Source: Formicarius rufipectus (taxonomy: Eukaryota; Chordata; Aves; Passeriformes; Formicariidae). Taken from it: a stretch of 64,000 nt of DNA. The notes beneath the pieces are model-generated. The model searched no databases. It had not been told where the DNA came from and was given only the letters and a program-made list of their open reading frames with translations. Positions 55,401-63,218 of the stretch are shown piece by piece. How positions within the stretch are numbered: position 1 is the stretch's first letter; each line of letters starts with the position of its first letter. Made by a program: the position numbers and the translations under genes. The stretch covers positions 744,013 through 808,012 of the forward strand of contig VXAU01002292.1 in assembly GCA_013399695.1 (NCBI GenBank), given 5' to 3'.

Positions 55401-58400
55401 CACTGCTTCAAGGGAAAAAAAAAAAAAAAAGGTGTGTCAATAACTAACTATGAAGGAAAAGGAGTGTAGCTGAAACATCAGAAAAATAGCATGTGGTCCT
55501 CTCTTGGTGTGTTGGTCATTGATTTGGGTGTAGGGAAGTCTGGTCAAGCCTAGGAAGAGGCAAATTCTTTTGGATGTTCATTTAGCACCATACGTGAAAC
55601 TAGTTTGAGATTTGCCATCACCATTTAATTAACTGTGTAGGGCTGTAGTGCCAATGCTCTGAACTAAAGCTTAAAAGTAAGAATGCAGTATTCCTGCATG
55701 TCTAGCAGTTCAACGGGAGAAAAGTGTAGCTAAGTGATCTGTATTTGACTTGTATTCAGTTTTAATTACTGAATGCCATTCTGAAGAAGATTGTGTGGAT
55801 TAAGTTGTTCCTACAAGTGGAAATGTGCACAAAGTGATGTTATATAAGTAGAGACTAAACGAGCAGATTCTTTTATTAAAAGAAATTAATGGGGCAGCCT
55901 AATTAAAGTTTATAAAGTAAAAAATAAAACCAGTTAATTTTGCTTTTCTGTGTATTTGCTGCAGAAATCAACTGTTCTTATCCAAATAAAATTTTAAAAT
56001 ACTTCTATATTAGATACATTTATTTTTTTATTATATGTTCTTAGTTTGTGAAGTTCATTAGATAAAACGACTGAAGCTCAACATTTGACATGGAGTCTGA
56101 AAGTGTAACTGAAATACAATAGGGAGGGTACAACTAAAATCTTAAATTAGGGGGGTTTTGCTTACAGCAGGGCTACTGAAGCCTTATTTCCTCTGGAGTT
56201 ATTTCCTGTATTTCCTTAATTAACTATCCGACTACAAAAAGCCAAGTCTGTACTTTTTTCCCCCCCTCTTACAACCCCAGCTGAGATGGAGGTAGCATGC
56301 AGTCTGATTACTTCAGACTGGTTTTCCTCTGTGTATGCTTACTGGAGTTGACCAGCTGCTTCTGCAAATAGAATATAAAACAGCTAAGTTTTTCAGGACT
56401 ATAAATTGTTCATTACATAGCATGATCTTTAACTGAAAATTGAGAAAGGAGCTGCCAAATGAGCAGGTATTTTTCATTTTGACATTCCTTGAACTTGGCA
56501 CGGAAGCATTCAATAGCAGATTAGTCTGGTTTTTTGTATAGTAATTCCTCTGTGTATAGTTTGACATGAGCTTTGCAATTGTGCTGGCTTCAAAGCAGTA
56601 CGTGTGTCTAAGGGCTTACACAAGACAGGCGTGTAAATGGATTGTGTCCTTGTATTAGGATTCTCCCTCTCTTCAGATTGTCCTGTTTGGACTAAGTCAC
56701 GGTACATGTATGCGATCATATATATATGCCTAAGCTAAGCTCTTCTGACCTTTGATCAATTTGAAGACTTTCTAGGAGTTATTTTCTTTCCTGTTTACAT
56801 CCCAATATATACTTACATGAGTATTAGAAGGCACGCTAATAATTTTTAATAAGCTTTAGCAAATCAGTGGAGTTTGTTTCAAGATGTGTAGGTTCTAATA
56901 TCTCGCAAAGTTGTGCCTCAAAGAAAGGGGAAGAGACACCTTTTCACTCTGCTAGCACACCTCATCTCACCTATCCCCATCTTTACTGCAGAGCTGTGGT
57001 TATGTGGCTGATTCCCACTCATTAGAAGGCATGTCAAATTAGCTGTGCAATGCATTTAATGCCTCAGGGCGAGTTCCTTTCCAGCACGAAGTTCAGGAGC
57101 ATTCCAACTGAAGTTGAGAATAAAATTTTTATGAACTGGGACTTGAACACTCAAGTGCTGCAATATGCTTTCAGCTAATTTCATCTTTAAATACAGATAG
57201 TGAATCCACTTCAGTTTGTATTCAAAGTGTCATTCATTCTGTATGAATGCAAGTATGTATAGAAGGTGGGTGACTTACCATTTGGTTATATCTTAGATTA
57301 TTTTTTTAGATGATTAAACTAGATAGGTAAAGTCATACAGATGTATTTTTAAATTAAGCAATGAGCTGTGTATTGGTGGAACATGTGACTTATAAAACCT
57401 TGTATAGTTTGTTACTGTAGACACCTATATCCAAGAAAAGCCCTTTTTTTTTAAAGCTGGTGCAGTGGTGTAAGACAGTTGTGGAAGCCAGGTGGGTCAC
57501 ATTAAAGATCATGAAATGCTGTAATCCTTTTGGAATAATCAAATTCCAAAGATCCACCTGGCCTTGGTTCTCAGGCTCTGGCATATGAGACATCAGGCTG
57601 AAGTTGGTCTGGGAACACCTGTATTTTGAAGTGGAAAATGTAACAGTATTTCATGACAGTCTCATGATGCTGTTCAAAAAAGAAAACAATTAAAAATAAA
57701 AACCCCTTAGTAAGAATGTTGAAATTTAGAGCTTCAAGTAAGTTTATGTACTGGGAAAAAAACATGTTTTGTTTGTAATTTTTGTTTGTTATTTCATGGG
57801 AAATTTAACCTGTTTATTACCCCAAGTTTTTTAGGTGGCACATCTTTCTAGCAGCTTGCCATGAAATATCTGTTATTGCATGAAAATATTTTCTTTCTCA
57901 TGTGGTGTATCACCAAACCTTTTAGATTCTATAGCCTTACTGAGAAGATGGAATTTGCATGGTTGTAGCTCAATATGATAGTTTAACACATTTTACGATA
58001 AAATTTCCTTTGTCCACTGTGACAAATATAACCATATGATCAATAAATAGAAACATATATTACAAAAGGCAGGTGTTCAATGTGTGCCATCCTATGGTGG
58101 TTTGCAAAAACAGGTGTTGAGATTGGTGTTTATGAAATGCAGGTTTCGACTGCAGAAAACAAGAGTGTGAGCAAGTGGCTGGTTTGCCAGTTCTGCACAA
58201 AAGCTCTCAGCCAGTGGCTGAGGTATGAAATGCCCAGATATTTAAATTTTTTTAATTTAATGTGCCCTTTGGAGAGCCAGCATCTCTCAGGGGATGCAGT
58301 AATGGGTGATGTCCTGTAAATCGTGCACAGTTTTGCTGCACTGGAGAGCCAAACAGAGCAGCTGAGAGGATTTAAGAGCTTTGTCCAATGGCTTCGGTTT

Positions 58401-58671
58401 TGCCGTCACCTCAGGAGGGGGCGGTGGAAGCTCTGTGCTCCCAGAGCTCATCGTACGCGCTGGCACCGCTGCTGCTGAACCTCCCCCATATTGTGCCTGT
58501 GTTTTCTGACAGCTGCAGGAAGCGATCAAGGCTGGAAAAGGTGTGACTTCTGCCATCGACCTCTGCTGCTGCCACGGAAACAGAGCACTGGCAGCCCTGG
58601 AGCGTTTCCCTCCCTCCGAGGCCAGGGATGCCTTGGCCAACATTGTCTATGCCGTGACCAGGTTCCCCTGA
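19280..58671 (+). CDS. PDSS2: PDSS2, decaprenyl-diphosphate synthase subunit 2 (partial, exons 3-8)
   Basis: PDSS2 pairs with PDSS1 in mitochondria to make the polyprenyl diphosphate that becomes the coenzyme Q side chain. Six exons on one strand join in frame: 1+198, 75, 174, 132, 36 and 159 bases, ending at a TGA. Every junction after the first is phase 0. The joined product is about 257 residues and matches, segment by segment, the C-terminal part of vertebrate PDSS2 as I remember it (human is about 400 residues). The first roughly 144 residues, including the mitochondrial presequence, lie on exons upstream of the window. The classical DDxxD motifs are missing: the first position reads VHRGIVN and the second reads FQYGKHMSM, which fits the known non-catalytic role of this subunit. 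No frameshift or internal stop is seen, so this is the functional gene and not a retrocopy. Confidence 0.96.
20105..20320 (-). mobile_element. Ancient CR1-like LINE fragment
   Basis: The + strand shows a degraded antisense CR1 order: GAGATCATCTCTCTAGTC, then TTAGCTTCTTCTTAAAAGCC with CATGGTGGA, then GTGCCAGTGTGGTGTAACACTT. These correspond to the poorly conserved older CR1 consensus. The copy is short and strongly diverged. Confidence 0.5.
24734..25073. mobile_element. GC-rich 340-bp insert flanked by 11-bp direct repeats
   Basis: The 11-mer GATGATAAAAT occurs at 24723-24733 and again at 25074-25084, immediately flanking a block much richer in GC than the surrounding intron. The insert starts TGTTGTTGG and ends GGTGGCA. 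It contains a CTTCG-CGAA-CGAAG hairpin at 24748-24761 and CpG-containing runs near 24855-24890. The flanking repeat looks like a target-site duplication, which would mark a transposed or retroposed unit. It has a TG..CA outline but no visible LTR promoter signals and no convincing terminal inverted repeat. I cannot name the family. Confidence 0.6.
28896..29215 (-). mobile_element. CR1 LINE 3' fragment
   Basis: The + strand starts with TCACAGAATGGTTAAGGTTG and GGGACCTTTGGAGATCATG, the reverse complement of a CR1 3' end. It continues through GATGGAGACTTCGCAATC, TTGGGCAACC and TTGTGTCCATTGCCTCATCC, all in the expected antisense order. The element is 5' truncated, as usual for CR1. Confidence 0.8.
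30529..30554 (+). repeat. A run
   Basis: Sixteen A, one G, nine A in intron 3. No element with a matching 3' end is visible to its left. Confidence 0.9.
30681..30719 (+). repeat. T-rich pyrimidine tract
   Basis: A T-dominated tract ending in CCCCC and TTTAG resembles a splice acceptor, but no exon follows it. Confidence 0.85.
33395..33435 (+). repeat. Compound (TA)n(TG)n(TA)n microsatellite
   Basis: About 40 bases of TA, then TG, then TA units in intron 3. It produces the hydrophobic and YIYIY-like short open frames on both strands here. Confidence 0.95.
34063..34111 (+). repeat. Purine-rich run with 18 consecutive A
   Basis: A7, then a G-rich stretch with eight G, then a run of 18 A at 34094-34111 in intron 3. 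Confidence 0.9.
35497..35571 (+). CDS. PDSS2: PDSS2 exon 4
   Basis: A 75-base exon of 25 codons reads VVELISSAIGDLVQGIYYEN and ends SKSSE. It is preceded by a long pyrimidine tract and TTACAG and followed by GTAAGG, a good donor. Both ends are phase 0, so skipping would keep the frame. The segment corresponds to the helix that follows the first motif region in PDSS2. The exon is isolated, with 16.0 kb of intron upstream and 6.9 kb downstream. Confidence 0.95.
35572..42480 (+). other. PDSS2: PDSS2 intron 4 (6.9 kb)
   Basis: The intron is bounded by GTAAGG and TTTTCAG. A GC-richer block at about 36150-36670 contains short open frames on both strands but nothing I recognise. A compact block at about 39905-40060 looks possibly conserved. 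Otherwise I see unique AT-rich sequence. Confidence 0.85.
39905..40062. promoter_or_regulatory. Candidate conserved non-coding block in intron 4
   Basis: The sequence around GGCATTAATTAAATGTCTGG and CACTGTCAACTACAACTAG is complex and repeat-free between AT-rich flanks. It contains a palindromic TTAATTAA homeodomain-type core. The call is appearance-based. Confidence 0.2.
42481..42654 (+). CDS. PDSS2: PDSS2 exon 5
   Basis: With the CAG acceptor the exon has 58 codons, reading ENCLTDDIGISRWKEQVFLS through MAFQYGKHMSMSHK, and it ends at GTAAGC. The region equivalent to the second DDxxD motif of active synthases reads FQYGKHMSM and has no aspartates, as in known PDSS2 proteins. The acceptor is a tandem CAGGAG. 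Using the second AG would remove the leading Glu and give 57 codons, the number I recall for the human exon. The choice between the two acceptors cannot be settled from sequence alone. Confidence 0.94.
42995..43770 (-). mobile_element. CR1 LINE 3' fragment, about 775 bp
   Basis: The + strand begins GTCACAGAATATCCTGAG followed by TTGGAAGGGACCCACAAGG, the reverse complement of a CR1 tail. It continues in register through GCCTCTTCCAGTGCC, CTCAGTCTCCTCCAGGCTGA and ACCCCCAGGTCCCTTTCCA, which belong to the antisense reverse-transcriptase end. Several short open frames on both strands here are CR1 shadows. The tail matches that of the SINE at 48776-48910. Confidence 0.9.
44918..45361 (-). mobile_element. 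Endogenous retrovirus LTR, 444 bp, antisense to PDSS2
   Basis: The segment begins TGTGG and ends CCACA, the TG..CA inverted termini of an LTR. Promoter signals read on the - strand: an inverted CCAAT at 45044-45048, a TATA-like CTATAAAAAG at 45011-45020 and an AATAAG poly(A)-like hexamer at 44992-44997. A purine tract (ATAAAAGGAGGAAC on the - strand) directly abuts the LTR start, as a polypurine tract should. I saw no matching target-site duplication. The base order after the LTR end (TGG...) could be a primer-binding site. The subfamily is not identified. Confidence 0.75.
45362..45486 (-). mobile_element. Retroviral internal remnant with polypurine tract
   Basis: Immediately upstream (on the - strand) of the LTR at 45361 is a polypurine-like tract at 45362-45375. 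Before it lies a short open stretch with no recognisable domain. I infer that it is the 3' end of a provirus truncated by deletion or recombination. The left limit (+ strand 45486) is a guess set by a change to A/T-rich intron sequence. Confidence 0.45.
45687..45818 (+). CDS. PDSS2: PDSS2 exon 6
   Basis: The exon has 44 codons, reading LHSDLQPFVKDSSSDTMAFS, then LNSAPAILHQEFLG and WIKQIRE. It is preceded by TTCTCTTTCAG and followed by GTAAAT. The NSAP..LHQEF stretch is a strongly conserved PDSS2 segment that corresponds to the helix after the second motif in active synthases. Both ends are phase 0. The exon starts 325 bases beyond the end of an antisense retroviral LTR in the preceding intron. 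Confidence 0.95.
47661..47699 (+). repeat. A-rich run
   Basis: About 39 bases, almost all A with a few G and C, in intron 6. Confidence 0.9.
48538..48570 (+). repeat. T-rich run
   Basis: Three T runs interrupted by C and A, in intron 6, about 200 bases left of the SINE. Confidence 0.9.
48776..48912 (-). mobile_element. tRNA-Ile-derived SINE with CR1 tail (TguSINE1-like)
   Basis: Read on the - strand, 48910 down to about 48833 resembles a tRNA-Ile gene: an A-box-like TAACTCAGCCGG, an anticodon-loop region GCTAATAAC with anticodon AAT kept, and a B-box-like GTGGGTCTGATCCC. It then runs directly into a CR1 3' tail (GATGATCCTTGTGAGTCCC then TTCCAACTCAGA). This head-to-tail structure is that of the songbird TguSINE1 family, which is mobilised by CR1. 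The copy is diverged (arms mispair and the B box is mutated), so it is not a working tRNA gene. It lies about 615 bases before PDSS2 exon 7. Confidence 0.85.
49526..49561 (+). CDS. PDSS2: PDSS2 exon 7 (36-bp microexon)
   Basis: A 36-base exon of 12 codons reads AQGKGNIMNYKK. The acceptor is a strong pyrimidine tract ending TTTAAG and the donor is GTTGGT, which is weak. A second GT four bases downstream gives a better-looking GTAAAT donor but would shift the frame. The peptide aligns with the short AQxKG.. segment between the exon 6 and exon 8 parts of human PDSS2, which I recall as one residue shorter. Both boundaries are phase 0. The exon is too short to be found as an open frame, and its identity rests on position, frame and the AQ.KG match. 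Confidence 0.85.
50025..50058 (+). repeat. Short tandem duplication
   Basis: The unit TTAAATTAATAATTTTT appears twice in direct succession (first copy preceded by TG instead of TT), about 460 bases into intron 7. Confidence 0.8.
54387..54400 (+). repeat. A run
   Basis: Homopolymer A in intron 7. Confidence 0.9.
54846..55412 (-). mobile_element. CR1 LINE 3' fragment, about 565 bp
   Basis: The + strand starts TTGAGTTGGAAGGGACCTCT near 54864 and proceeds through GGTCCAGCCTCTCGCTCAAA, CAACCTGTTCCAGTGCTTGA, AAAGAATTTCC and GCACTCCAGACACAG in antisense CR1 order. The right end degrades into CCAAGGACACACTGCTTCAA and stops at an A run. Short open frames here are shadows. Confidence 0.85.
55415..55430 (+). 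repeat. A run at CR1 edge
   Basis: Sixteen A directly follow the right edge of the CR1 at 54846-55412. Confidence 0.9.
56985..57215. promoter_or_regulatory. Candidate conserved non-coding block in intron 7
   Basis: The block contains CAAATTAGCTGTGCAATGC, ATTTAATGCCTCAGGGCGAG and TTCAGCTAATTTCATC in repeat-free sequence of even base composition, unlike the flanks. It has no open frame of interest. The call is appearance-based. Confidence 0.2.
58513..58671 (+). CDS. PDSS2: PDSS2 exon 8, C-terminus and stop
   Basis: After a TCTGACAG acceptor, 52 codons read LQEAIKAGKGVTSAIDL, then CCCHGNRALAALERF, and PPSEARDALANIVYAVTRFP, followed by TGA at 58669-58671. This is the characteristic PDSS2 C-terminus, a helical end that terminates in TRF plus one residue. 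Three adjacent cysteines follow DL, where I remember C-R-Y in human. Codon use here is GC-richer than in the other exons, matching the surrounding GC-rich block. A longer open frame overlapping from 58491 is in another frame and is a shadow. Confidence 0.96.
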   Translation: MQEAIKAGKGVTSAIDLCCCHGNRALAALERFPPSEARDALANIVYAVTRFP

Positions 58672-59015
58672 CCCGCCGCTCCGGGAGGAACATCTCTCCC
58701 TCCACAGGTGGAAGCACCCAGGCAGGGAGACCGACAATGCCTCACACCTCTGGTCATCTCATCATCCCATCCCAGCAGAGGAACGCGTGCCAGCCGCACC
58801 TGATGCCACCACCAGGAAAATTCGGGAGCAGAAAGAAAAAAGGTCACAAAAAGCTTTCGCTTGTCGTGCCAGAAGCGCACTTGAGGCTGCACTGGTAGAA
58901 ATAATTAATGAGTCCCGTTTCCGTGACCTCAGCAAATGGACAGGAAATAAGTCGATATTGATTGGGCACCAGCGGGGACGGCGCCAGGGAGGAGGCCGGT
59001 GGTTTTCCTGCCAGA

Positions 59016-59039
59016 GGGGAGGGATGGAGGGAGGGAGGG
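59016..59039 (+). other. PDSS2: G-quadruplex-capable tract in the PDSS2 3' UTR
   Basis: Five runs of at least three G (59016-59019, 59021-59023, 59029-59031, 59033-59035, 59037-59039) are separated by loops of one to five bases. The runs are on the sense strand, so the transcript could fold as an RNA quadruplex. Formation is not shown by sequence alone. Confidence 0.6.
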
Positions 59040-59618
59040 ATGGAAGGGCGTGAAGATCCAGGTGTCACAAGAAACTTGCTCAAACCTGCCCAGAGAGAGT
59101 GAGCTGCCGCAGCCGGGAATTAACATACCCACTTATTCAAAGAGAAGGGCAGTTTGGGGGATTTTATGGGGGAAAATCTTCTCTCTGTCTCTGTGCAGTC
59201 ATGTCTCTTCATGCTGTTTTTATGTATTAAAATGTAAAATTACCCTGTGCCTAATGATTTCTATATTTGAGAAACTTGCTGAGAAAATGTGTCAAGCATG
59301 GTAAGTAGGAGCTTTAAAATATTTAATCAAATATTAATTTGGCTCTGTTAAGGGAACTGATTGCCTAGGGTTTATACTGTGCCTGTGTAATATGTTACTC
59401 TGGGTCAAAGAATGAGGTTTTTCCAACTCTTCTAGGGGAGGGAATATCCCTCCCTCACATTCAGCAATTTGTTTCAACAGAGTCTTACACAAAAGAATTT
59501 CCTATGTTTGTGACACTTGTGTTAATTTAAGCCAAGTAAATGTTAATTTGTAAGACTAGACATCAGCCTTTGGCAGAAAGCAAGCAGGAATGCTCCTCTG
59601 TGACTAGTCACCGCACTG

Positions 59619-59624
59619 AATAAA
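59619..59624 (+). terminator. PDSS2: Candidate PDSS2 polyadenylation signal AATAAA
   Basis: A canonical AATAAA hexamer lies 948 bases after the stop codon, with a T/G-rich element about 35 bases downstream. It is the first canonical hexamer I noticed after the stop. Another AATAAA occurs near 60050 and could be a distal site. Confidence 0.5.
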
Positions 59625-59640
59625 ATGAAGGAAATACTGG

Positions 59641-61304
59641 AGAAGTTTTGAACCTCGGTGTCTTGAATTTTCAACTCCAATTAGAGACAGCATATAAGGT
59701 GTATCAGAAGCCTGCAATTTGAGACTGTCTCTGTTTTGTTCATAGGAGATGATTTTTGTGGTTTGCACACATGCAATCTGAGAATGCCGTTGACAAGAAG
59801 GCTGAGTTTACATAAATGATCTAGATTGAGACTCAGCTACCTTTCTTCCTTCTGTAGTCTAATTACAGCCCAATCTGGAGACAGCTAGCACAGCAAACAG
59901 ATTTCATTACATCCCTCACTCAAACACTAAGTGGAGTTATTTCTGTTAAATTCTCTCCTCCCTCCTTTTCTCCCTGCACTCCCTCCCCCTGTCACACAGC
60001 TTGTTTGTCATAGACCAGCGTGTTGCATTCCACCAAATGCAAAATGTAAATAAAAATTTTGTCCTCTAAAAATATACTGAAAATATATCCTGCATAATAT
60101 ACATAATATTCTATGTACATTCTGCTTACATTGTGGCATAATATTTTATGCATAACAAGCAACCTTGAGTTGCAGTCTTTGTTTAGAAGCAGCATCCAGA
60201 ACTCAGGACTCACTTTATTCTGAAGAATGCCTTCAATACCAGACCCCTTCTTTCTTGCTTGCCCTGGCATTTTCTCTCTTCCCAAGACTCTGGCAGTTCT
60301 TTATGAGTTAGTGTTGTTGCCACAACAGGAATGCTGGAAACAGAAGAGAAGCACTGAGAAGCGTGGATTATCCCAGGCACTTACCTATGAAGTTCCCCAA
60401 AGTTCTGCTAACATAAAACATACTTGAAAGAAATACCTAATTAAACCAGAGTCATGTTTTAGTTTTCTTTGGCTCTCATTTTTCATATTACATATAGTAA
60501 GAGCCATACATCATCTTCTCTTTGTCTTACATCTGTGTTAATTGGTTCATAATGATTTAGGGCTGCAAGAAGCTTGGGTATGCTGGAGGTATTCTGAGTC
60601 ACCTCACCTCAGTTGTGTGAAAGAAACATCAAACGTACTGCAAAACCATGTATACTTGATTTATTTTTTCATGAAATTACAAGTTTTTATTTGTAGTTAT
60701 TAATAAAGGGGAATCATCAAAAATTAATTAACTTTTTTTTGTATTTTTATCACCAGAATGTTCTGATTGCTCTTAAATGATTCAACCTTAATTAAAAAAA
60801 AAAAAAAAAAAAGCCAAGAACATGAATTGTCTCGTATCAATATTACTAAGTAATCTTATATTTAAGATATTTGTTTATAATTCTTCAGAAAGTTTTGTTG
60901 TCTTGTTTTCTCCAGGTAAACTACAAGCAAACTATTATAGCCATCTGTCAAACTCTGGATGAATTAGTCATTTCTGTGTACTAATATAATCCTCACACCT
61001 TAGGTCATTTTGGAGCAATGGTGTAACCTTAGGGCTGTTCTGGTCTTATTTTTGGGTTCTTGATTCCTTTTCCCTACCTACCTCTAAAAGGAGGTCAGGG
61101 AGAGGGGAGCCTGTGGTCTGAGGGGCAGCTGAGGAAGGCATTCACACCATGTACTTTAGTCACCCAGCTACTCAACCAGACATACCTGTTGGCTGCTTCT
61201 TTGAATTTATCCTTGTATGGAGCTGCTGGACCATTCCAGTGATGCACAAAATACATGACAAGGTCCCAACTGCTTTTTAAACCAAACTAGTTTCAAAAAA
61301 CCAG
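59641..61304. other. Intergenic stretch between PDSS2 and the provirus
   Basis: Mostly AT-rich sequence with a second AATAAA near 60050 that could serve as a distal PDSS2 poly(A) signal, an A run at 60794 and no recognisable gene or repeat family. The short open frames on both strands have no familiar features. Confidence 0.6.
60794..60812 (+). repeat. A run
   Basis: Nineteen A between PDSS2 and the provirus. No retrocopy body is recognisable to its left. Confidence 0.9.
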
Positions 61305-62380
61305 CCCAGTGTGCTGGCAGTGTTTCTCTGTAGCATCCTATACCATGCCATGGTTTTGGATGCGTAACTAAAAGAGCGTTGCCAACTCGCTGATGCTTTA
61401 TCTATTGCTCAACAGTGCTCACACTGGCTTTCCCTGCTCCTCACTCCACCACCCAGTGAGGGGGTTGGTTGTGGGCCAGGGGAGGGAAGGGGGCACAGCT
61501 GGGACAGCTGACTGATCTGACCCGAGATAGTCTGCACCATGTAACATCATGCTCAGCAATAAAAACTGGGGGTGAGGTAGTGGGGATGTTCCAAGGAGTA
61601 TTGCTTAAGGACTGTGCTGGGCATCAGGACTTTTGCATCACTTATTTTTCATTGTTTTTTCAGTTTTCCACCCCTTTTATCTATTAAACTGTCTTTAACT
61701 TAACCCACAAATTTTTGCATTGTTGCCCTGCTCTGGAGACACTTCTCTATCTGTTAATGGTTATGGATTTTTAGAATGAAGTACTAAAAATATGTCTTTT
61801 ATTACTGGCATCAATTTCAGTTTTCCACAATATTTTTGACTGTTAGGACTGTAGCTTCAAACTGTTCAAGGGCCAGAAGTAGTTCAGTACAAAGCTCTTT
61901 CTCTTCTGCTCTGAGTTTCTTTGCCCCTACCCATGCTCGCCTATGAGCTGAAGCACTGCCAAATATCAAGGGGAAATAGTCTACTAAGAGTGCCTTGTAT
62001 TGTTAAAAGCATCTCTGTTTACTCTCTGAGTCCCCTCACCTGTTTTTAAACACGCTTTGAATGATTTTTCACATTCATTATTTTAGTAAAGGAGCAAGTT
62101 GTGACAAAAAAACCTCACTGCTTCTAAACCACCATCCTCCGTCAGCTAGATGGAGAGGAATGCTGCTTGCTTTTCCTCTGTGCTGGGCACAGAGTGTGGA
62201 ATGTACCAAATCTAACTTGGTTAGACATGTCTAATACCAGATCTGCTTGTTCTCATCCCAGAAAATATAAAGGACTGTATCCTTCCTTTGACTACACAGA
62301 GCTAAAAGCCTAGAGGACATTTCACTGTGAGGGGGGCAGTGAGTGAGCAGCTGTGAGGTGCTTAGCTGCCACCCACCAGG
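61305..62380 (+). mobile_element. ERVL-like avian LTR, interrupted by about 575 bp
   Basis: Bases from about 61305 to 61749 follow the order of a widespread avian ERVL-type LTR: GTTTTGGATGCG, TGCTCAACAGTGCTCACAC, GGGCACAGCTGGGACAGCTG, CATCATGCTCAGCAATAAAA (promoter), and CTATTAAACTGTCTTTAACT with an ATTAAA at 61683-61688. The LTR end resumes at about 62326 with GGGCAGTGAGTGAGCAGCTG and GAGGTGCTTAGCTGCC. The stretch between does not belong to the LTR. The outer left border is approximate. A primer-binding-site remnant follows at 62389. Confidence 0.75.
61750..62325. other. Unidentified sequence splitting the ERVL-like LTR
   Basis: About 575 bases separate the two recognisable LTR parts. I see no clear target-site duplication, terminal repeats or coding potential. 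It contains an AATATAAAGG motif near 62263. It could be a nested insertion too degraded to name, or a family-specific expansion of the LTR. Confidence 0.4.
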
Positions 62381-62388
62381 GTCCTTTT

Positions 62389-62406
62389 TGGTACCCAGGA
62401 TAGGGT
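62389..62406 (+). other. Degenerate retroviral primer-binding site
   Basis: Nine bases after the inferred LTR end the sequence TGGTACCCAGGATAGGGT begins with TGG. By eye it matches the tRNA-Lys-type primer-binding site at about 11 of 18 positions. The position is right for a 5' LTR; the identity is inferred. Confidence 0.45.
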
Positions 62407-63218
62407 AGAGGGCTCAAGATAATGAGACATTTGACTGGAGTGTGCTGGAGGGAACTTACTATACCTGTTCGGCTGTTGCTGGTCGTGATGTTGACTTGCT
62501 CATTCTTGATGCAGGTTTATTTGTTTCCTTACCCACTCCATGTCATACTCGAGTGAGCATGATGACTTGAGAGCTTGTTGAAGACTAGGTTTGTCTTCTG
62601 CAGTTTGCTGTGCTGTGTAGCACTCAGTTCTGTTTTGCCTTGGAGAACTATGATGAAAGTGCTCGCCCTGAGCATGGGCTCTGCATTGCTGCTGTCCCAG
62701 TACTTCGGGAACCATCTCGTGGAGACAATTAACAATTACACCTTTTCCCTCTAAGAGACAGTTTGTGGAGGAAACAAAGAATGGCACCCTCCCCTTCGCC
62801 TCCTGCAGAGTAGTTGTTTTCTGCCTTGTTACAGTGACTCTTAAATATTTTGAACAACCCTGGGTAATCAGAATGCTCACATCAGTGTGTCTCAAGAATC
62901 TGTATCCAGATTTTCCTAGGATTAACTGGGTATTTAGGAGTATCACACAGGGATGTGACCTGAAGCTCTGTGGTTGTGGGTGGCAACGTATCTAGATCAG
63001 TTTTTATCTCTGATGATACAGGACTTCACCCCTAAACAAGTGCAGGATCCTGATAACATGACAGAACGTTTGAAAAAAGGATATGCTAAAAAAAGGTTGT
63101 GCTAAAGGGACACAGCTTCTCTCACAGAGCTGGGCCTGGCCTAAGCCTGCCAAGAACTGTTCAGCACTCTTAGAGAGGAGAGGCAGTCTCTGGGTGTGAA
63201 GACATACAGACAGTCACA
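62407..63218 (+). mobile_element. ERVL-like leader region between primer site and gag
   Basis: This stretch lies between the primer-binding-site remnant and the gag start and is the expected place of an untranslated retroviral leader. I recognise no motif in it. A 148-codon open frame on the - strand (62500-62946) matches nothing I know and is taken as chance. Confidence 0.4.

Larger units (their letters stand above)
49562..58512 (+). other. PDSS2: PDSS2 intron 7 (9.0 kb)
   Basis: The intron runs from GTTGGT to TCTGACAG. It contains an antisense CR1 at about 54.85-55.4 kb, two A runs, a short tandem duplication at about 50.03 kb, and a compact block near 57.0-57.2 kb that may be conserved. 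The final 150 bases before exon 8 are GC-rich. Otherwise I see nothing in it. Confidence 0.85.
58672..59640 (+). other. PDSS2: PDSS2 3' untranslated region (inferred extent)
   Basis: The sequence runs from the stop codon to shortly after an AATAAA at 59619-59624, which is followed by a GT-rich stretch (CGGTGTCTTG). The first half is GC-rich and contains runs of three or more G at 59016-59039. The second half is AT-rich. An earlier ATTAAA near 59225 could serve as a proximal poly(A) signal. The end is an inference from the signal only, without transcript support. Confidence 0.55.

Noticed and set aside
58287..59132. Many overlapping open frames on both strands around 58.3-59.1 kb
   Set aside because: High GC lowers the stop frequency here. 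Only the exon 8 frame matches PDSS2.
62500..62946. A 148-codon open frame on the - strand
   Set aside because: No recognisable features; it lies within the leader of a + strand provirus and is taken as chance.
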